DNA of 64,000 nucleotides from Candidatus Gallipaludibacter merdavium (GCA_017694875.1 JADIMG010000111.1:1-64000), one strand, 5' to 3'; positions 31,190 through 40,497 are shown, counted from the stretch's first letter. The notes: a model not told the origin generated them from the letters alone. Made by a program: numbers and translations.

Positions 31190-33205
31190 TTACTGATAAC
31201 TGTGCATTCCTCCCAAGAAATTCACACCAAAATAAGTCATTATAACAGACAAGAATGCCAAAAGCAGAAATAAATGGAACCTTTTAGGGTGATGCATTGG
31301 AGAGAAAACGGAGAGATGAAACGACAACGCATAAAGCAAAAAAGTTATCAAGGCCCATACCTCCTTCGGATCCCAGCCCCAATAACGTCCCCATGCATTG
31401 TTTGCCCAAATTGCTCCGAGAAAAATCCCTATTCCAAGAAAGAGCAAGGCTGGATAAAGCATTAACTGCCCCATCAAAGCAAGCCCTTTTACCGATTCAT
31501 CTGATTTTAAAGACCTTGAACACAGCGTCATTACAAGTGCCGCCAAAGCAATAAGCGTTACAATTGCCAACAGCGCATAAGCAAACATGATAACAGACAC
31601 ATGAAGAGTAAGCCATGATGAATTCAAGACTGGTACCAATGAGGTTATAGCAGGGCTCATTGCACTCAAATCGGCTACCAACAACATGCAACCCGACAAA
31701 AGCAAAGCAACAGAAGTCAACAAAAACATTGGACGCAACAAGAGAATTATTCCCGTAACAAGCCATGCAATAAACAGCATAGTTTCATAACCATTGGAGA
31801 GCGGGACATGAGCTGAGATATACCAGCGTAAAGCAATCCAACAAGCAAGCAGAAAGAAAGTCAGGAAAAGTTGCACACGCAACACACGATGTATCCACAG
31901 AGGACAAACAGTAGAAGTTAGGAATATAACAATTGCCCCTACAAACCCCAACAAGCCAACAAACATATTGACGCGGTAAAGCCACGTTGTCAACGAAATC
32001 CGGTTGTAGATACACTCCATTCGGATACGTTGCAAAGAAAAACACATATTATCTGGCGGAGCAGTAAATAATGTCCCTTTGTGCAACATGATTACTAAAG
32101 CGACTTTCTCATCCAACTCACGTATTGCATCGAGCAATTGTTTATCGTTTTTATCCACCCTTGTCCAAAAACGTTGTAATTTATACCCATACGAATCATA
32201 AAGTCCAGATAATGCAATATATGGCCCATCCATTGCCAACAAACGTCTCAAACGTTTATTTTTCACTTTGAACATTCGTTCTTCCGACCACTGTTCCGGA
32301 TACAATTTCCAACTAGCCATCACTTGTTCTGGAGTAAGTTCATTATAAGAAGCATGCCCGTAAAGTTTTGTCACAAAATCATGTGCAGCAGTTGAGTATG
32401 GCGCAATTCGTCCGTTGTATACAACCGGAATATAAGATAAGCTATCTGCTTCAATCCTATTCAAAACCGGCACAGCGGCTTGTATTCCATCCATAGAAAA
32501 AATAAAAAAGAGCAGAATACTCATCCGTTTCAACAAAGGATGTTTCATCAGAGAGCGAAATCCTGTTTTTGGTAAAACCAACAACAAAAATGCCGAAAAA
32601 AACAACAGCCCATAGGCCACATATGTAATTGTTATCCCCCAGACATCATGATTAAGTGTTATCCACGAACCCTGCATATCATCATCAAAAGAGCTTTGGT
32701 AGATTCTATACCCCCTATATGTATAAATATTATTCATTGAAACAGAACATGAGATGGTATCAAAATCATCTATCAGGTATAAATGACTGACATAATCAGC
32801 AGGAGTATCTGTGCCTGGATAAGTAACTATCTGAAAACTATCCAATCCAATATAAAAAGGCAATTGAATCAGATGTTCATTTTCAGCTTTCATTTCGTTA
32901 ATTGGTTCCACATCTTTCTGCAAATGCATAAAACCACGTTCTGCCGTAAAGTAAGTAAAAGCCGCTCCACACAAAATCAGAACCAAAGAGAGGTGCAGCA
33001 AGAAAACAGGTGGTCTACGCCACATTCCTTTTTTCAGAATTGCACATAGACCACCAGCCACCAACAGTGCCCACAACAAAACAAACCATTTATTTCCATA
33101 GACATACCTATGAACGAATGAGGTCCCATAAGCAGCTTCAACAAATGTAGCCAGCATGAGCACAACCAACAAAAAAACATATAATATAATCAACACACGT
33201 TTCAT
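31190..33205 (-). CDS. Fused CcsBA (ResB-ResC) cytochrome c synthase
   Basis: A 671-residue System II cytochrome c synthase with both halves in one chain. Residues 1-240 are ResB/CcsB-like (membrane segments near 1-20, 40-58, 65-84 and about 195-215, around a soluble region). A periplasmic linker occupies about 245-410. The C-terminal CcsA half (about 415-671) carries the tryptophan-rich heme-handling motif WGRYWGWDPKEVWALIT (about 605-621) and flanking histidines. It exports heme and attaches it to CxxCH motifs outside the inner membrane. The ATG at 33205 overlaps the previous stop (TGATG); a Met 5 codons earlier is less likely. It closes the operon that encodes two c-type cytochromes, its probable clients. 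Confidence 0.9.
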   Translation of the reverse strand: MKRVLIILYVFLLVVLMLATFVEAAYGTSFVHRYVYGNKWFVLLWALLVAGGLCAILKKGMWRRPPVFLLHLSLVLILCGAAFTYFTAERGFMHLQKDVEPINEMKAENEHLIQLPFYIGLDSFQIVTYPGTDTPADYVSHLYLIDDFDTISCSVSMNNIYTYRGYRIYQSSFDDDMQGSWITLNHDVWGITITYVAYGLLFFSAFLLLVLPKTGFRSLMKHPLLKRMSILLFFIFSMDGIQAAVPVLNRIEADSLSYIPVVYNGRIAPYSTAAHDFVTKLYGHASYNELTPEQVMASWKLYPEQWSEERMFKVKNKRLRRLLAMDGPYIALSGLYDSYGYKLQRFWTRVDKNDKQLLDAIRELDEKVALVIMLHKGTLFTAPPDNMCFSLQRIRMECIYNRISLTTWLYRVNMFVGLLGFVGAIVIFLTSTVCPLWIHRVLRVQLFLTFFLLACWIALRWYISAHVPLSNGYETMLFIAWLVTGIILLLRPMFLLTSVALLLSGCMLLVADLSAMSPAITSLVPVLNSSWLTLHVSVIMFAYALLAIVTLIALAALVMTLCSRSLKSDESVKGLALMGQLMLYPALLFLGIGIFLGAIWANNAWGRYWGWDPKEVWALITFLLYALSFHLSVFSPMHHPKRFHLFLLLAFLSVIMTYFGVNFLGGMHSYQ

Positions 33206-34353
33206 CAGAATGCCTGCCATTGTGGGTTATCGTCTTTGCGCATAGCCATACACTCCATTTCAATCAACCATCCTGGTCGACAAACAGGAGCCCATACAAA
33301 TATGGTAGGAATATGCGGGAAGCGCAAAGAATAGAGTCCTTTTACCGTTTTATAATCAGCCATATCACGCAAATAGACAATCATGTGTGCAACATCCTCA
33401 AATGAACATTCAGCCTCTTCCAAAAGAGCCTGTACATTGTCCCACATTCTTTGTGTTTGTCGTTCAATATCTCCTTGATACATTATCTCACCCTTATTAT
33501 TGATACTGGCTGTTCCTGAAATAAAAACATGACGACGGTCACCATATTTCACACAGGTTCCCCTTTCAAAACTGACACCATACTCGTAAGTAGGATTTAG
33601 GTATTCCGGAGCATAGAGAAACTGAATCTGTTCGGTTTGCAGTCCTTTAACAGCATACGCATCCATCTGTACAGTAACCTTTGGATCGGCATGTCGTCCT
33701 GCGATGCCCGTACTTGCAATATAATGCGTATGTTCTGTGAGATTCTGCGAAGCAAAAACCTCATTACGTCCTTTGACGACACCGGTATAATTCACATCCA
33801 CATTCTGTACAAAAAACCATGTACGAATACAATTATTTGCCAAAGACATGCCTTGCTCTGCCAAACGCATCACATAGTCATTAAGAAGGAGCTTCGTCTG
33901 ATATTCTGAATTAAGCGCCCTATTAACCGATGTGCCCAACCAATAGTGGCAATATGCATCATGTTGTACCATATATAATCCACCAGAAAGAACCTGTGTC
34001 ATTACATTCGTCTGCAAGCAAGCCCACATGGCTATTTTACTTCCATCAAGCGGAGGCTGTTCTACCACAGATACGGCACAATCGGAATTTTCCATGACAC
34101 TTGCCCATAACAAATCCGATTGATTTGCCGCATCACTAAGAAAAAACCGTTTCATAACAGTCACCGCACCATTTAAATCTGTTTCCACCATACTATCATA
34201 AGCAGCTAAAACGGCTGAAAGCTGCTGTTGATAAGTCAGAGAACAGTCGGTAATTTGCAACATCACATGATATTCACTGACAGCTCCATGTGAAAAGGAT
34301 GAAATACACAAGGATACCGGATTTTTTTTGTCTGTATATTGTTTAAAAAGCAT
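33205..34353 (-). CDS. Two-domain RidA-like protein resembling chorismatases (FkbO/XanB2 type)
   Basis: A 382-residue cytoplasmic protein without signal peptide. The C-terminal part (about residues 255-375) is a RidA/YjgF-like domain (FISGTASINNKGEIMYQGD, then WAPVCRPGWLIEMECMA). The N-terminal part is compatible with a second, diverged RidA-like fold. Two RidA-like domains in a chain of this length is the chorismatase architecture (FkbO, Hyg5, XanB2), which turns chorismate into hydroxybenzoates or a dihydrodiol. The C-R-...-E pattern near residues 358-367 resembles their active site, from memory and not by alignment. Its stop overlaps the CcsBA start. A plain Rid-type deaminase is the alternative. 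Confidence 0.7.
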   Translation of the reverse strand: MLFKQYTDKKNPVSLCISSFSHGAVSEYHVMLQITDCSLTYQQQLSAVLAAYDSMVETDLNGAVTVMKRFFLSDAANQSDLLWASVMENSDCAVSVVEQPPLDGSKIAMWACLQTNVMTQVLSGGLYMVQHDAYCHYWLGTSVNRALNSEYQTKLLLNDYVMRLAEQGMSLANNCIRTWFFVQNVDVNYTGVVKGRNEVFASQNLTEHTHYIASTGIAGRHADPKVTVQMDAYAVKGLQTEQIQFLYAPEYLNPTYEYGVSFERGTCVKYGDRRHVFISGTASINNKGEIMYQGDIERQTQRMWDNVQALLEEAECSFEDVAHMIVYLRDMADYKTVKGLYSLRFPHIPTIFVWAPVCRPGWLIEMECMAMRKDDNPQWQAF

Positions 34354-34372
34354 TTTCTATAAATTTATTTGT

Positions 34373-35062
34373 TTATTGATTGACAGCACCTGCCATTATC
34401 CATTCTCCCAACAACGTGATATCATTCTGTTTGAGAGTAGTCAAAGTTGTATGATTATAACCATCTCCATCAAATTGCATTAGCTTATGATACAAATAAC
34501 TTTTTGTTGTGTCATAAGGGGCAATGAGAGAAAGTTCTGGCATTGTTTGTGATGGTTTGCCTACAATCATGGCATAACTTGCTCCCGCTTCCAAGTTCAA
34601 TCCTTTTGTAGGGTTTGCCGCACTATGACAAGCAATACAACTGGGGGTAAAAAGTTGTTCCTGTAGTCTGTCATATGAAAGCAGATTTACTTTCCCTAAA
34701 TTAGCATAACCATCAGAGACATCTGCTTCTGCAAATGTGAATATAGTATTTGCCCCTTGATCGGTCAATATCAAGCGTATTTTGGTAGCTGTATCCGGCA
34801 CTTTATCAAGCGTAACAGTGAGGGTTTGACTCTCTTGTGCCGTACTTATACGTTGTGAACGTACCGGCATCTCACTCGTATTATCAAAAGCCGCCACCAG
34901 CAATTTGCGTTCTCTTGTAGTAGGAATAGTATTTACCGACTGAAGCAGCAATTCCACTTTTACGGAATATGTACCGGCCGAATCATCTGGAGGATAAATG
35001 TCACCACTATCACATGTACAAAAAACAATGCATGTAGCCAATAAAAATATAAGTCGTTTCAT
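34373..35062 (-). CDS. Mono-heme c-type lipoprotein
   Basis: A 229-residue lipoprotein (lipobox ending at Cys17, IVFCTC). A beta-rich region (about residues 30-125) precedes a C-terminal segment with one heme-attachment motif CIACH (residues 142-146) in FTPSCIACHSAANP. A later Met (KLMQFDGDGYNH) could be the sixth ligand. It is probably anchored in the outer membrane facing the periplasm or the surface and carries electrons. It starts 12 bases downstream of the porin stop; the ATG at 35062 is preferred to a TTG three codons earlier. Confidence 0.85.
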   Translation of the reverse strand: MKRLIFLLATCIVFCTCDSGDIYPPDDSAGTYSVKVELLLQSVNTIPTTRERKLLVAAFDNTSEMPVRSQRISTAQESQTLTVTLDKVPDTATKIRLILTDQGANTIFTFAEADVSDGYANLGKVNLLSYDRLQEQLFTPSCIACHSAANPTKGLNLEAGASYAMIVGKPSQTMPELSLIAPYDTTKSYLYHKLMQFDGDGYNHTTLTTLKQNDITLLGEWIMAGAVNQ

Positions 35063-35074
35063 TGAAAACAAGTT

Positions 35075-36310
35075 TTAGAATGAATATTGCAATTGTATGG
35101 TTGCACTATGGAATGGCATCCCCATGTCATCATTATCTCTCTCCAGTTGTGAATCATGCCCCCATCTGCCGATATACTGGTACATCGCCTGCAATTTGAG
35201 ATTGTAATTGACAAAAAAGTAATTGACTCCCACAGCAGGCATATTCAGAAAACCGGCCTTTTCAATTCCGTTTCTATCGAAGAAATCATAGCGGGCAGCC
35301 AACTGAAGTTTATCCGTAACAAAATAGCCAGCTTGTGCATATGCACCCCATGAGGTAAAAGAACCTGAACGTTGCATTCGTGAAGTCCAGTCCATATTTA
35401 GCATATAGGCTTCTGCTGCAAGATAGAGCCGATTGTAAATCCATGCGATTTCCACTCCTCCTCTTGCATCATTACTACTCTCACTATTCCCTTCTACATT
35501 ATAGTTGCCAGACAATGCTATCATCAATTTATTATCATTAAGGGAAGAAGGGTCACCCTGATGTGCCGGCATATCGCCAAAAGGCATGTAAGCCAAACGG
35601 GCTGCATATAACAGGCTAGGCAATCCTTTATAGTCATCACTGGTTCCTTTTGTCGCTGCATTTGTAGCTATTCCAGTTCCATTAAATACACCAACCTGAT
35701 ACATAAAACGATTCTGTACTAACCCATGCAATTGTACCCCCAAATCAAATCCAGTATATATGCTTGGTTGCACAGCATCAAGGCTCAAATTAGTTCGAAC
35801 CGGTGTCGTTAGCGAAAAAGGCAGAGTTGGAAAAAGAGTCTGTCCCAAAGTAGTCAGATAAGCATGTTGGAATGGTGTTTTGAATTTACCAGCCCTAATT
35901 CTGAAAGCATCATGCACATTTACATCAAACCACGCCTGTTGCAACAATGCTCCTCCCGATTTTGCCGCATTGAGTGAGATATTAAATGTAAGTTTCCCAA
36001 AAGCTTTTCCTGTAAAACCTATCAAGGCATTAGGAATCGCAATCCCACTGTTCATAACACGGTCTTGCTCTGCCAGATTCAAATCTTCATCATCATAGTA
36101 ATTAAAATTGGCTGATGTTTGTATCAGCACATAAGGTTTCAACAGAAATTCCCCTTTTTCAGTCTTAATATTCAAACCCTTTTTACCCACCATTGGTACG
36201 ACACCACTTTCCATATATTTATCGTCACCATTGTTGGTATATGAAATTTGGGCTTTTGATTCTGCTGTCATAATCAAGGCCATTAAGGCCATAAAAAATT
36301 TTGTTTTCAT
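35075..36310 (-). CDS. Outer-membrane porin (OprO/OprP-like)
   Basis: A 411-residue exported beta-barrel with signal peptide (FFMALMALIMTAESKAQ). Strands alternate throughout and the chain ends in Phe (ATIQLQYSF), as expected for BAM-folded proteins. AGKFKTPFQHAYLTTLGQT and YQVGVFNGTG are typical of the phosphate-selective porin O/P superfamily. In the operon it lies between the di-heme and mono-heme lipoproteins, 12-24 bases from each. It may form a conduit with them; substrate unknown. Confidence 0.85.
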   Translation of the reverse strand: MKTKFFMALMALIMTAESKAQISYTNNGDDKYMESGVVPMVGKKGLNIKTEKGEFLLKPYVLIQTSANFNYYDDEDLNLAEQDRVMNSGIAIPNALIGFTGKAFGKLTFNISLNAAKSGGALLQQAWFDVNVHDAFRIRAGKFKTPFQHAYLTTLGQTLFPTLPFSLTTPVRTNLSLDAVQPSIYTGFDLGVQLHGLVQNRFMYQVGVFNGTGIATNAATKGTSDDYKGLPSLLYAARLAYMPFGDMPAHQGDPSSLNDNKLMIALSGNYNVEGNSESSNDARGGVEIAWIYNRLYLAAEAYMLNMDWTSRMQRSGSFTSWGAYAQAGYFVTDKLQLAARYDFFDRNGIEKAGFLNMPAVGVNYFFVNYNLKLQAMYQYIGRWGHDSQLERDNDDMGMPFHSATIQLQYSF

Positions 36311-36334
36311 TGGTTGTTGGTGTGTTTTTATTTT

Positions 36335-37810
36335 CTATAAACTTTGTAGGAATTTGACTAACGCATCCCTATCTTTCTTCTCCATTTTTCTAAATATTTC
36401 CCTTGATACAGCTCCTTCTCCTCCATGCCACATAATGGCCTCAATAAAATTGCGTGCTCTACCATCGTGCATCATCTGAGTATGTCCATTGACAGCATCT
36501 AGCAGTCCGATTCCCCAAAGAGGTGTTGTTCTCCATTCATAGCCTGCCGCCAAACCAGAAACATAAGCATCATTAAGCTCTGGTCCCATATCATGCAACA
36601 GATAGTCACTATATGGATGAATTATCTGTCCGCTAAGCCATGGAAGATCGGTTCCATTCAACAATGTCACACGAGATGTACGTGTATGAAGAGTCGGCGT
36701 ATGGCAAAGGTGACATTTGGCTGCATAAAAAGCCTCCTCACCTCTTTTAACTTCCGGGTCATCCACATTTCTTCTGGCTGGAACTCCCAAGCAATGCATA
36801 TACAAATCAACCGCTTCCATGTCTTCTGTACTGATTTGTATACCATGTTGATTATGAGTATACAACTGATTGTATTGTTCCTGTCCTTGACAAACTTCCT
36901 CAGGATACCTATCATTGGTTACTCCCAAATCTGAAGAAAAGCCCAGTTCTACAGTCAAATCCTGATGTTGTGCTTTTCGCCCAGAAACACCAATTCCCAT
37001 TACACCCCTTTCAGATATATAATTCAATCGACCACTAATTCCATATTCCGGATAATTGCTTTGTGCAGCCAAACGTTCCAATTGTAAATGGTCAAGTGCC
37101 ATCATCTGTCCCATCCCAACATGTCTTAAAGGAGTTCTGACCGAGATAACCAAATCTTCCGGTTTGAGCGAGTCTGCATACCATTCTGTAATCGTGTAAT
37201 GAGGTGTTGCCAATTCATATTCTTCACCATCAGGAAAATAGCCTTTTTCATAAGTATAAGTAACTTTCAACTTTCCTTCTGGTTTTACCCCATAGATAGC
37301 CGTTTGATCGTGTAGGACACGTCCATAATTTCTCATGTAGCCACCATCTTTTCGAGTAATATAGATTAGACAAGAAGAAAAACCATTGCTTCCACTTCCT
37401 CCTTCACTCCAAAGTGTCGAAGCCGTAGCACCGGCATTGTTATGGCAACTACCACAAGAGAATCCTGCATACACAGGTCCAAGTCCTCCCATGTTGAAAT
37501 CATTCATATCGGGAACCCTTCTATCGTCATAGAGCAAATCTCCTTCCAGGAACCGACTATACAGATTATCTTTCACCCAAGGGGCTTCTGTATCGTATGC
37601 AAATTTTGATGTACTGAAAATAGTAGCTGTACCAGCAGAAAGTTCTTCATAAGTAGCGACCTTTCCTGTTAGTGTATTGATAATCTGATTTTCAGGCACA
37701 TCAGTTTCCTGACACGAAATCAGCGAAATAGAAACAAGCGCAATACAGCAAGCCTTTTGAACAGACTTGCCGTACATTGCATTTTTACCGAAAAAGAATC
37801 TATTATTCAT
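36335..37810 (-). CDS. Di-heme lipoprotein, DUF1111 (di-heme oxidoreductase family)
   Basis: A 491-residue exported lipoprotein (lipobox LISC near residue 33). It has two heme c motifs, CGSCH (residues 119-123) and CHLCH (366-370), and the DUF1111 pattern: a region with MGGLGPVYAGFSC, SVRTPLRHVGMGQ, and a C-terminal part with RTTPLWGIGLLDAVNGH and a final HDGRARNFIEAIMWHGGE. DUF1111 proteins resemble di-heme peroxidases such as MauG/CcpA and are often encoded beside imelysins. Met12 (37777) is an alternative start giving a shorter signal peptide. It starts 5 bases after the imelysin stop. Confidence 0.9.
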   Translation of the reverse strand: MNNRFFFGKNAMYGKSVQKACCIALVSISLISCQETDVPENQIINTLTGKVATYEELSAGTATIFSTSKFAYDTEAPWVKDNLYSRFLEGDLLYDDRRVPDMNDFNMGGLGPVYAGFSCGSCHNNAGATASTLWSEGGSGSNGFSSCLIYITRKDGGYMRNYGRVLHDQTAIYGVKPEGKLKVTYTYEKGYFPDGEEYELATPHYTITEWYADSLKPEDLVISVRTPLRHVGMGQMMALDHLQLERLAAQSNYPEYGISGRLNYISERGVMGIGVSGRKAQHQDLTVELGFSSDLGVTNDRYPEEVCQGQEQYNQLYTHNQHGIQISTEDMEAVDLYMHCLGVPARRNVDDPEVKRGEEAFYAAKCHLCHTPTLHTRTSRVTLLNGTDLPWLSGQIIHPYSDYLLHDMGPELNDAYVSGLAAGYEWRTTPLWGIGLLDAVNGHTQMMHDGRARNFIEAIMWHGGEGAVSREIFRKMEKKDRDALVKFLQSL

Positions 37811-37815
37811 ACAAA

Positions 37816-39015
37816 TTATTCCAAAGTAACCGTATCTCCACTTATAAAATCGGAAATGCTTCTTGGTTCTCCATTAGAAAAGAGCAGATATTCCAAGGTA
37901 TGGAATCCAAGCGTATTGGCCCCCATTGAGCTACCGTCTTCGTTTGCCCAATCCAGGTTACTGGTCAAAATAGCTTTAATATTGATTTGGCTGAGCGGCC
38001 AAGAGTCAAGGTGTGGGTCAATCTGTTGATTGGCAACCGGTCCAAACAAGAAAGCTTCACTTTTTTCCCAAGGAATACGCGTTTTTTTCCATTGTTCGCA
38101 TGCCGCATTCAAATTATCTTGTGTAGGTTCTTCTGAATAGTTTGCCACTTTCTGAGACAACAGTGCAGCCTCTTCTTTCAAACTTTTATAAGTAGGAATA
38201 ACCGTTACAGTAACAAAATTATCGATAATATCTTGCGCGTTGGTTTCATCAGCAGGTATATATTGTTTCAGATTATCCAATTTCTCAGCCAATTGTCCAA
38301 TAGCTTCCATGGCATCTTCCACTTCCGCTGACGATTTTCCATTCTTTTTATTCAATACCAAATCACGGAAACATCCTGTAGCTGCTGCAGCATCCAAAGT
38401 CTCATGTGAATATGCTATAGCTGTTTTTACCGCTTCCGCTGCCGTTTGTGCTTCACCACCTTTAGCTGTCAAGTAAGCATATAAACTGTTGGCTGGTTGA
38501 CGTGTCTCTTCCGGTCCGCCCATAAATACATTTTCAATACTGATGATATTGTCATCATAGTCAGTAAAAGAATTAAAGCTATACCATGATTCCACTCCAT
38601 AAACATCACCATTATTATACGGTTCACCAATCTTAGCATCAGCCACTTCTGTAGCAATATCCGTACAGCCGTCAATCATGGCAAACAAACATGCTTGTTG
38701 GTTGGGATAAGATTGGTCATTGGCATTTGGATTACGGAATCTAGCACCATAACCGGCAGCAGTTAACTCGGGGAATTCAGCATTTTCTGCGGCCACTTTA
38801 TCATCTGCCGACATATTGTCGGTACCTTCCCACAAGGCATAGACACATAAAGCATCATTAGCCAAAACTTCTGATACCACCCTTACATAATTCAGATAGT
38901 TGTCAGTACTACACTGAATTTTTCCGTCCTGTCCTGTAGGTCCAGTTGGATTTTTCTCACATGACACAAACATGAGCGCCATAGCACAAATGGCCAAAAT
39001 TGAATTACTTCTCAT
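37816..39015 (-). CDS. Imelysin-family lipoprotein, circularly permuted type
   Basis: A 399-residue lipoprotein (lipobox MFVSC, Cys19). The GxHxxE signature of imelysins is GFHTLE at residues 370-375, only 24 residues from the C-terminus. The segment VYGVESWYSFNSFTDY, which normally follows it, is here near residue 140. This order agrees with the circularly permuted topology known from a Bacteroides ovatus imelysin-like structure. The family is linked to iron uptake and is no longer thought to be peptidases. Preceded by WEKSEAFLFGPV, also typical. It is the second gene of the operon, 46 bases after the first porin. Confidence 0.9.
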   Translation of the reverse strand: MRSNSILAICAMALMFVSCEKNPTGPTGQDGKIQCSTDNYLNYVRVVSEVLANDALCVYALWEGTDNMSADDKVAAENAEFPELTAAGYGARFRNPNANDQSYPNQQACLFAMIDGCTDIATEVADAKIGEPYNNGDVYGVESWYSFNSFTDYDDNIISIENVFMGGPEETRQPANSLYAYLTAKGGEAQTAAEAVKTAIAYSHETLDAAAATGCFRDLVLNKKNGKSSAEVEDAMEAIGQLAEKLDNLKQYIPADETNAQDIIDNFVTVTVIPTYKSLKEEAALLSQKVANYSEEPTQDNLNAACEQWKKTRIPWEKSEAFLFGPVANQQIDPHLDSWPLSQINIKAILTSNLDWANEDGSSMGANTLGFHTLEYLLFSNGEPRSISDFISGDTVTLE

Positions 39016-39061
39016 TGTTGTTAGAAATTAAATTAATTATGAATATGAAATTGATTATGAA

Positions 39062-40441
39062 TTATTTTCTGATAAACCATCCTATGTATGCAATACCCAA
39101 TGCCACAGTATTTTCACTTCTGAAAGCACCATTTCCAATTATTCTATGAGAATAATCAGCCTTAATCACCAGGTTGGGCAGTGCAAAATAATTGATACCA
39201 GCCGTAATCAGTTGCACATGATTGCGTTTGTCTGCAGCTACGGCTCCGGTCAATGGCGTCTGCATGGAGTTACAATATTCATATCGTGCAAATGGTGTCA
39301 AATGGAATGGTTTCCGAGCAAAGCGTCCTACATTATACCCTAGTTCAACAAATCCAGTCATAGCAGTAGAAGATATAGGAGTATTAGGATAACCTGTATA
39401 TTTATTGGGTCGTAACTTGTTTATTTCAACAGCATCACCAACATGTCCCCATAAAAAATTAGCACGGCCGGTGAGTCCATGTGCCCTATACATTAAATCA
39501 GCTGAAATGATTCCCACCGAGCCTTTAAAGTTTTGGGTAGTACTTGGATTTGTTGCATTTTTAGCCGTAGACGGTGTATAATATCCTGACAATCCTAAAC
39601 GGGTTGAATTTTTAAACAAATCAAATTCCATTCTTGCCGCAAAAGCCGGATTCGTAAACTGAATCAGTTCAAATTTTGTCTGTCTTCCCGCTTGTATCCA
39701 ATTTTCTGAACTGAATCCATAAGGATCCAATCCACTTACAATCATAGCTTCATAAGAAAACCATTTGATTTGTCCCAATATAGCCAAACCTGTTTCATGC
39801 CAGGTACAAGGCAAAATAGTGCTTTCTCCTTCCGGTCTTGTAGTTCCAAAAAAGTTAATCGGTTCGTGATGTGCATTGGTAATCCCTACCGGCACAATCA
39901 TATGTCCAGCCCTGATGGCAATTGCCTTATTGAATATTTTGGTCAAATGAAATTGTTCCAGAGCTACTTCTCCACCTTTTTCAAACTCATATTCATATTC
40001 CACTCCTTCACCATACTCCGCTTCAATACCGGCTCCTGTACCACCATGCTCGAATTCAATTTCTGCACCTAAGATCCATGATGGAGAAAATTTATAATCA
40101 AAAGCAAGAATAAATCTTGGCATAGAAAGTACAGCTCTATTATCGGCTGGCGAGCCAGTTCCAGAGCCACCATAACGATTTGGCCCATAATCAAAATATT
40201 GCCCCAGCAATTCACCATATCCTCCAAAACGGAATCTTTCAAATCCAACAGCAGCTTTATGCTCATCTGCGCTTGAAACACAAATACTATCTGCTTTACT
40301 ATTGTCCTTAGGCAAACATGTTTTTTCCAACTGTTCGATACGTTTAGCCAATTGCTCGTATTCCTGCCTTGATATTTCCTGTGCCAAGGAAACAGATGCA
40401 CTCAGTGCACAACTCAAAAAGAATGTATAAAATCTTCTCAT
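39062..40441 (-). CDS. Outer-membrane porin with N-terminal coiled coil
   Basis: A 459-residue exported barrel. Signal peptide (FFLSCALSASVSLAQ) is followed by a short coiled coil (about residues 22-42, ISRQEYEQLAKRIEQLEKT), as in trimeric porins with periplasmic coils, then a barrel from about residue 70 (RFRFGGYGELLGQY). EFEHGGTGAGIEAEYG and an unusually acidic stretch (VEYEYEFEKGGE, about 145-156) may line the pore or bind cations. First gene of the imelysin/di-heme operon, with a good promoter 26 bases upstream. Confidence 0.82.
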   Translation of the reverse strand: MRRFYTFFLSCALSASVSLAQEISRQEYEQLAKRIEQLEKTCLPKDNSKADSICVSSADEHKAAVGFERFRFGGYGELLGQYFDYGPNRYGGSGTGSPADNRAVLSMPRFILAFDYKFSPSWILGAEIEFEHGGTGAGIEAEYGEGVEYEYEFEKGGEVALEQFHLTKIFNKAIAIRAGHMIVPVGITNAHHEPINFFGTTRPEGESTILPCTWHETGLAILGQIKWFSYEAMIVSGLDPYGFSSENWIQAGRQTKFELIQFTNPAFAARMEFDLFKNSTRLGLSGYYTPSTAKNATNPSTTQNFKGSVGIISADLMYRAHGLTGRANFLWGHVGDAVEINKLRPNKYTGYPNTPISSTAMTGFVELGYNVGRFARKPFHLTPFARYEYCNSMQTPLTGAVAADKRNHVQLITAGINYFALPNLVIKADYSHRIIGNGAFRSENTVALGIAYIGWFIRK

Positions 40442-40466
40442 GATTGTTTAATTGTTTTTTACGATG

Positions 40467-40497
40467 CAAAAATACCTTCCACCACAAAGCCCGTCAA
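40467..40497 (-). promoter_or_regulatory. Promoter of the imelysin/di-heme operon
   Basis: Minus-strand TTG (40497-40495), 20-base spacer, TATTTTTG (40474-40467), 26 bases before the porin start. Confidence 0.7.

Noticed and set aside
33205..34353. Annotation as a plain endoribonuclease L-PSP
   Set aside because: The chain is about three times a Rid protein and seems to contain two such folds; the old name would mislead.
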